Part shown: positions 59,396-64,000 of the stretch, piece after piece | How positions within the stretch are numbered: position 1 is the first letter of the stretch | How the letters are laid out: the number at the start of each line of letters is the position of its first letter | Source of the DNA: Pilatotrama ljubarskyi | Lineage: Eukaryota; Basidiomycota; Agaricomycetes; Polyporales; Polyporaceae | Direction: 5' to 3' | DNA: 64,000 nucleotides | Assembly (NCBI GenBank): GCA_022385805.1 | Contig: MU277738.1 | Location: 101,370-165,369, forward strand | Made by a program: the position numbers and the translations under genes | Notes under the pieces: generated by a model | Seen by the model: only the letters and a program-made list of their open reading frames with translations | Told to the model about the DNA's origin: nothing | Databases searched by the model: none

Positions 59396-60070
59396 CCTGG
59401 TCTTGGCGGCTGACCACCTCGGCGGCGCCGTACGCGCGAGGAGCGCCATGGAAGAGGTAGCGAGGCGATAGACGGCAGCAGAGGTAGAGCGCGGTTGGCA
59501 ACATGTCGGCGAAGTCGAGGAGTCGGATGAGGTCGACAGCCTCGATGGCGTTCTCGGGGCTGATGGTGACCGAGTCGTTGCTCTGGCCCGTTCGCTCCAG
59601 CCAATCCAGAGCCAGGAAATCGTCGGTGAAAAGGGTCTCGAGCAGCGCAGTGGACTCTGCTAGGAGCTGTCGATCTTGTAGCTATGGGCAAGATGCGCGC
59701 ACACCGCCATGACGGAGAAGTTTACGGCCCCTCGGGATTTTACTGAAGGGCTAGAGAACACACAATCATCAGCATTCAAAGGTTGACAAAGTACAAGCAT
59801 CTCCATACGGAACCCTACCTTAAGTACGTCCGTGCCATGTGACCAAAGCAAGAGTTGCTTGAAATCGTATGTCCTGTCGGCGACGTACAGCCTCGGACAG
59901 CGTTTGTACTGCTCCTTTGTCTCCAAAGGCTCCAGCCGCGGGATACCCAGGACCTCCGCGAAGCCGTTTGGATGTCGAGAGAAGCGGCTGCGGTGAACGC
60001 GAAAGGCCGTGCATTGCGCCATAATGAGGATATCTCCGCCGAGAAACTACATCTCTTCGTCTCTGCTGGC
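59396..60070 (-). pseudogene. 5' part of the BTB gene split by the copia insertion
   Basis: On the minus strand the BTB core reads FLGGDILIMAQCTAFRVHRS, FSRHPNGFAEVLGIP and CPRLYVADRTYDFKQLLLW (about 60045-59825). An intron follows, then FSVMAVCAHLAHSYKID. Near 59665 the frame shifts by one base relative to the next family block (LLAESTALLETLFTDDFLAL, PENAIEAVDLIRLLDFADML, PTALYLCCRLSP) that runs to the insertion point at 59400. A TAG just before FLGGD may be a splice acceptor or a nonsense change. So the gene carries a frameshift as well as a 5.5-kb insertion. Its 3' end is at 53509-53849. Confidence 0.65.
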
Positions 60071-60242
60071 ATCCTTGGGATTGTCCTGGCTGACGTGGTT
60101 GAGTCGCAGGACCTTTGGGATCAAGTGGTTTTCACAAGCCCGCGGGTCTGGCGCAAATCTCCGAGTCGCTCTAAGTGAGAAGCGAAGACTTTTTCTTTCT
60201 TTTTCTTTTGATCCTCGTTTATTGCCCTCGAGGGCCGAGCCC

Positions 60243-60736
60243 TACATCAGTACTTCTGCAAAAGTCTGAGAGGGTCTGACACAGACCTCTCAGACCACTC
60301 AGACCGGGTTTCAGACATATTCAGACACATCAGACGGTCAGAGCTCAGAGGTGGTCGGATGGCCGTTCAGACATGATGAGCTTCTGTGTTTTGCGACTCA
60401 AACTTCTTCGTGTGTATCACTGACTCATCCTATGTACCTTCACTATGTATTACACAGCTATGTGATGTGTAACTAAACTGCTATCACTTCGTATTGTCCC
60501 CAAGTTGACACCTCCTGGATGAGCCTTTCTATGCTATTGGCAGCACAATTGTTGTTCTAAAGAGCTTGTAATTAGTCATGAGGTTTGTCCTACATATTTA
60601 CAACATACTTGACACCAAAAGACCCGATGAAAGGCTCCTGGGAAGCAGCAGAAGCAGGGCAGACAGGTCTGAAGGGTCTGAGTGAGAAAAGCTCAGACGT
60701 GCCAGACGCTCAGAGATTTGCAAAAGTACTGATGTA
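60243..60736. mobile_element. 490-bp MITE with TA target duplication
   Basis: Element 60245-60734. The left end CATCAGTACTTCTGCAAA and the reverse complement of the right end CATCAGTACTTTTGCAAA match in 17 of 18 bases. Both are flanked by TA (60243-60244, 60735-60736). Subterminal parts are full of TCAGAC/GTCTGA hexamers (about ten on the left, several on the right). There is no coding capacity. TA duplications point to a Tc1/mariner- or pogo-type transposase in trans, though the hexamer-rich ends also recall hAT elements. Confidence 0.75.
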
Positions 60737-61199
60737 TGGTAGGCAACAGTGCTACGTGTATCTACGGAGTATGTAAACGGGGGGGTTGCCAGACGTAGGT
60801 AGGGGGGTGGGTTGAAGTTGAAGCAACAGCAGAGCTGCTGCAGCAAATAGATGGATATATGCTAGAGTGGGAGAAGAGTGGTATGAGCAAGAAGATAAGA
60901 AGAAAAAGGTACCTATGGGCCCAACGCCGCGTGCACCGCGCCGGCTGCACACGGACAGCAGGGCACCGGGTTCTAAACCTCCCGCCCTTGACGACCGCGG
61001 GTGCGCGGCTGGACATAGTGTCTCTTGCTGCGGGAGGGGTACGCACACCTGGCAGACACCATGACGGCGTCAGAACTCCCCCGGCCCCAGCGCAGAGGTT
61101 ACGCACGCGGCGTGCCCAGCTACTAAACTACAGGTGCAGCGCTACGGGCTACGAGTGAAAGGGGGGGAATGCATAGACCCCGCGGGCCCGGAGGGTAAG
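60737..61199. other. Region after the LINE frame, probably its 3' untranslated part
   Basis: Contains G/C homopolymer runs (for example near 60780 and 61160) and no gene. No poly-A tail could be placed, so the 3' end of the LINE is not defined. Confidence 0.35.
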
Positions 61200-62852
61200 G
61201 CACTGTCAACTCTGGTCGGACACACTAAACATCAGCATGCGGGTCCTCGAGAGCGCCGAACAGGCGCCAGAACCGCCCAGTGGAGTTGATGAAGGCGAAG
61301 AGCGGGCTTTGCGCGTCCTTGCTGCTGAGGAGGGTGGCCAAGTTCCGACCAGAGTACCCAAGCGGGGCGAAGTGGACTGCCCGGTGGAGGGAGTATGTGG
61401 GACAAGCGAAGAGGTAGTGAGGGACGGTCTCGGGCTCCCTACCGCAGGTCGGGCACGCTGCAGACGGTGCCTTGCCGATACGGTGGAGGTAGCTCTGCAG
61501 TGGGACGTGGTTAGTACGGAGCTGTATAAGGAGGTTAGCATGGCAGCGCGGCAACGGTGCAACAAGGACACCGTAGTGCTTAGACGGGAGCGTGCGATCG
61601 ACCTCCGCCATGCGTATGCCACGACGAGACGGCCGCCACTGCTCCCGTGCACGCCGCTCGAGCTCCGACGCGAAGTTCTGACGTGCTCGTGAGGCACTCT
61701 GTGGGAGGGGCCGCCGCAGGGCCTTTGGCAGCTGACGAGAGGGGGATGAGGTGCCGTGTGCTGCATCCTTGGCTGCCACGTCCGCGGCTTCGTTCCCGGG
61801 GATGTCCTGGTGGCCCGGGACCCAGCGGATGGTGAGGCGTAGATGAGGGCGGTCAGCTTTGAGTGACCGAACACCGGCATGGAACATGTCAGTGAGGTAG
61901 CGACCAGCTCCCGGCGAGCGCAGTGAGGCCGCTTGGATAGCCGCCGTGTTGTCGAGTGCCAGGGAAGCGCTGCGTGTGCACTGCAGCTCCCTGTGCAGGA
62001 GCTCGATCCCGAGCACCATGGCGACGACCTCTGCCTCGTAGACCGTATGGCGAGTCGAGGGGCCGAGGTGGAGCTGTAGAGTCTTCGGCTGGATCCGCCC
62101 GGGGACATAGAGCAGGGCTGCTGCGCCGACCCCCCCGTCGTAGTCGGAGCCGTCAGTGTATACCCTGTACGCACCGTCCTGAGCCCACGCTGCGTCGTCG
62201 GCTGCCGCTGCATCCCTGTCCTTGAGGATGTGTGTTCGGTGCCGTGGTCGCCATCGGGGGTTGAGCCGAACAGGGCGAATGCGCTCCGTGTGCTTGTAGT
62301 CCAACCACGGGCGGTAGGCATCAAGTAGCTCGTGCAGGGCAGAGCGATGCGACTTGACCAAACGCTTGCCAGCGCGCTGAACATGTGGCGCCAGAGGATG
62401 AGAGGCCGGGAGCGTGCAGAGCCGGACCGCTGCCCGATGGCAGAGCTTGTCCACCAGCAGACGGAAGGGGAGAACCTGTGCGTGTGCCTCGAGGGCGTCA
62501 GTCGGAGCAGAGCGAAGCGCACCTGTCATTGCCAGCAGCGCCTGTCGCTGGACTATGGCGAGACGGCGCACATGGCCCACAGAGCCGTGCTGGTGAGTGT
62601 TCCCATGGAGTGTCCGCACCGGTGTCAGGAAGGTGTCTGCAGCGTAGAGCATGCTGGGGACTACCACCGCAAGGTACAGCCGGCGGACCGCTGCTAGAGA
62701 AAGCCCGTTGCGCGCTGTGGCGAGGCGCCGAATCTGAGCGACGAGCCGACTGCCTTTGGCATAGGCGAAGGCGACATGCTGTTTGAACCGTAGCGCCTGG
62801 TCGAGAAGCACTCCTAGGAAGCGGTGGTGGTCAGCGGTGATGAACTCGACGA
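61200..62852 (-). mobile_element. 5'-truncated Tad1-like LINE retrotransposon
   Basis: Only the end of the reverse transcriptase, the RNase H domain and the terminal zinc knuckle remain. At 62850 the LINE text (HHRFLGVLLDQALRF) joins a dispersed repeat also found at 41310-41690, so this is where the truncation or rearrangement lies. The 3' limit is unclear. The orientation is minus. Confidence 0.8.
61225..62811 (-). CDS. LINE ORF2 C-terminal part: RT thumb, RNase H and CCHC
   Basis: Open frame of 528 codons to TAG at 61225. It starts in the RT region after the catalytic palm (FLGVLLDQ is just upstream), with LYLAVVVPSMLYAADTFLTP, then a type I RNase H domain: VYTDGSDYDGGVGAAALL (first Asp), TVYEAEVVAMVLGIELL (Glu), LALDNTAAIQAA (second Asp) and WVPGHQDIPGNEAADVAAKD (His and last Asp). 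A final zinc knuckle reads CPTCGREPETVPHYLFAC. RNase H plus a C-terminal CCHC is the layout of fungal Tad1-clade LINEs. The RT palm with its active site is missing, so the copy cannot move on its own. The frame has no stop, which suggests a fairly recent origin. Confidence 0.85.
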   Translation of the reverse strand: MLLDQALRFKQHVAFAYAKGSRLVAQIRRLATARNGLSLAAVRRLYLAVVVPSMLYAADTFLTPVRTLHGNTHQHGSVGHVRRLAIVQRQALLAMTGALRSAPTDALEAHAQVLPFRLLVDKLCHRAAVRLCTLPASHPLAPHVQRAGKRLVKSHRSALHELLDAYRPWLDYKHTERIRPVRLNPRWRPRHRTHILKDRDAAAADDAAWAQDGAYRVYTDGSDYDGGVGAAALLYVPGRIQPKTLQLHLGPSTRHTVYEAEVVAMVLGIELLHRELQCTRSASLALDNTAAIQAASLRSPGAGRYLTDMFHAGVRSLKADRPHLRLTIRWVPGHQDIPGNEAADVAAKDAAHGTSSPSRQLPKALRRPLPQSASRARQNFASELERRAREQWRPSRRGIRMAEVDRTLPSKHYGVLVAPLPRCHANLLIQLRTNHVPLQSYLHRIGKAPSAACPTCGREPETVPHYLFACPTYSLHRAVHFAPLGYSGRNLATLLSSKDAQSPLFAFINSTGRFWRLFGALEDPHADV

Positions 62853-63190
62853 GCGTTGGGCTGGTCGAAGATAGAGGGTGAGTCCGCCAGGTGTGTCGCA
62901 GGGGGTGACCGGGAGAGAGAGAGTGGGTGTTTGAATGTGGATGTATAGAGGCGTCGAGTAAAGACAGTGAGTGCGTGCGCGGAGACGTAGAACGAAACGG
63001 GTCGTAAGAGTGTCCCCCCGTCCTTGAATCTCTGAACTCGCACTATATGTGTATGTAGATAGGGGCTATGATACGATCTCGGCCCTCAATGTCGGCGCTA
63101 CGGTAAATGCGAACGAAACGGAAAATAAACACTTACGAGCCCGGCAACAAACTGACCGGATACACACGGGTACCCGCTACCAGCTCAGCC
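62850..63190 (-). repeat. Dispersed repeat, copy 2
   Basis: The reverse complement is similar to 41310-41690 (see there). It abuts the LINE at its left end. Confidence 0.7.
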
Positions 63191-64000
63191 GCGCGGGCTG
63201 CCCATCATCCCCTCCTCACTGAGCACTGGACCGTCCTCGGTCCTCGTGACCGGGAGATCCCGAAGTGCAGCGGGGGAGCGTGATGCAAAGACGACGTTAA
63301 CGAAATCGGTTATGGGACAGAAGTATGGCGTGACGTAGACGGGCGACGGCGGCGAGATGAAGAAGGCGGGACAAAGAAGGCGAGGCGACGCAGGAGAGGT
63401 GTTGAATCGAGGAGAGGGAAAGCAAGAGCGAGATGATGAGGACGTGGCGCCACGAAAACGAGGGGACCAAGGTGAAGGGCGCTCGAGTGATTTGGGCAGG
63501 GCCGCGTCGGATCGCGAGATGCTCGGGGGTTCTCGGGGATGCTCGGGGATCGTGACGTTGAGGAGGCCGAGGAGACGCGGGGGCGAGACCCGTATGTTGG
63601 TCCTAGCGCGACTGTACCGAGCACAACTTGAAGCGCGGAACGATGCGGTGCGAGGACGGAGGACCACTGGGGTGCGCGTGGCTTCCTGAGTACTAGCGCC
63701 GGGCTGGAAAGCGGTATCGCTGCGGCAGACGGCGAGGTGACTTGGACCAGCAAAGCGGCGAACGGCGGTAATGTTGACCTTGGAGATGGGCCCGCGAGGA
63801 CCTCCGGGAAACGAGCGAGGCTCGATCGAGTCTGGAATGAAGAGGCATGTGGCGGCAGCGTGTCGAGGGCGGTGGTGGTGTCCACGAGACGAGAGCATGC
63901 GCGGAGCCTGGGTTCCGGATGTGGCTGTGCTGCTTTTGCGACAGTGTTAGCGCCCGTGCGGACCCTTCCGGTCCGGCGCCCTTCGGAACCCGATCGGTCC
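63191..64000. other. Right-edge region, no assigned gene
   Basis: A long minus frame (63898-63185, 237 codons) and overlapping frames exist, but the text is Arg/Ser/Pro rich in all frames and carries no motif. It could be the 5' part of the element or gene to which dispersed repeat copy 2 belongs. Confidence 0.35.

Larger units (their letters stand above)
53850..59400 (+). mobile_element. Full-length Ty1/copia LTR retrotransposon with target duplication CCTGG
   Basis: The element is 53855-59395. It has a 5' LTR (53855-54243), a primer site directly after it, one long gag-pol frame, a polypurine tract (GAGGGGGAG, 58880-58888) and a 3' LTR (58889-59395). The 5-bp direct repeat CCTGG occurs at 53850-53854 and 59396-59400. 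The LTRs differ by one substitution (GCCGTCTCC against GCCATCTCC) and by one extra 118-bp tandem unit in the 3' copy. The open frame is unbroken. All this indicates a young, possibly competent insertion. It lies antisense in a BTB gene. The integrase-before-RT domain order places it in copia (Pseudoviridae), not gypsy. Confidence 0.95.

Noticed and set aside
61206..62522. 438-codon minus frame inside the LINE
   Set aside because: Shadow of the true LINE frame; its text is Ser/Arg/Thr rich with no motif, while the overlapping frame has the full RNase H domain.
63185..63898. 237-codon minus frame at the right edge
   Set aside because: Low-complexity Arg/Ser/Pro text in several overlapping frames; could be transposon-related but this cannot be shown.

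Overview
The window looks like nuclear DNA of a basidiomycete, most likely an Agaricomycete (polypore or relative). The reasons are short GT-AG introns of about 48-75 bp in nearly every gene, GC-rich exons, and several families that are expanded in these fungi: short BTB/POZ proteins, F-box proteins and fungal-type FunK1 kinases. No bacterial or organellar feature was seen, and no tRNA, rRNA or CRISPR array was recognised by eye.

Layout. 0.6-16.5 kb: BTB/POZ genes (605-1678, 11610-12752, 13704-14962, and a broken copy at 15314-16504) lie among housekeeping genes on the minus strand. These are two tandem TVP38/SNARE-associated Golgi protein paralogues (2031-3749 and 5417-7662) and PHO88/SND3 (9958-11003). 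A small hypothetical gene (9001-9608) is on the plus strand. 17.2-20.8 kb: an SLM1-like PH-domain protein and a cytidine deaminase, both minus. 20.8-25.2 kb: a complete-looking hAT DNA transposon with an 8-bp target duplication and a ten-exon transposase. 25.6-26.3 kb: mitochondrial ATP synthase subunit g. 26.7-29.7 kb: a broken F-box gene and an intact-looking F-box gene. 29.7-34.2 kb: no convincing gene. 34.2-37.3 kb: a large transcription factor combining C2H2 fingers with a Zn2Cys6-like cluster. 39.3-40.5 kb: a hypothetical acidic protein. 41.9-53.2 kb: a FunK1 kinase cluster with two full genes inside a segmental duplication (about 41.8-45.3 and 49.6-53.2 kb) and two lone C-lobe fragments between them. 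53.5-60.1 kb: an antisense BTB gene split by a young Ty1/copia retrotransposon (53855-59395, target duplication CCTGG). 60.2-60.7 kb: a 490-bp MITE with TA duplication. 61.2-62.9 kb: the 3' part of a Tad1-like LINE joined to a dispersed repeat that also occurs at 41.3-41.7 kb.

How it fits together. A conserved backbone (Golgi trafficking, ER targeting, membrane/TORC2 signalling, pyrimidine salvage, ATP synthase, transcription factor) is interrupted by expanded adaptor and kinase families. These families show duplication, gene conversion, frameshifts and transposon hits. All four main classes of transposable element (LTR, LINE, hAT, MITE) occur in the right-hand two thirds. No clearly new defence or biosynthetic system was found. 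The best leads are the conversion tract between the FunK1 genes, the half-tRNA primer site and unequal LTRs of the copia element, the shared frameshift of two BTB paralogues, and the MITE. Exon joins for PHO88, cytidine deaminase, SLM1, subunit g, the transcription factor, TVP38-1, both full FunK1 genes and the hAT transposase were worked out by hand; all give a length divisible by three.
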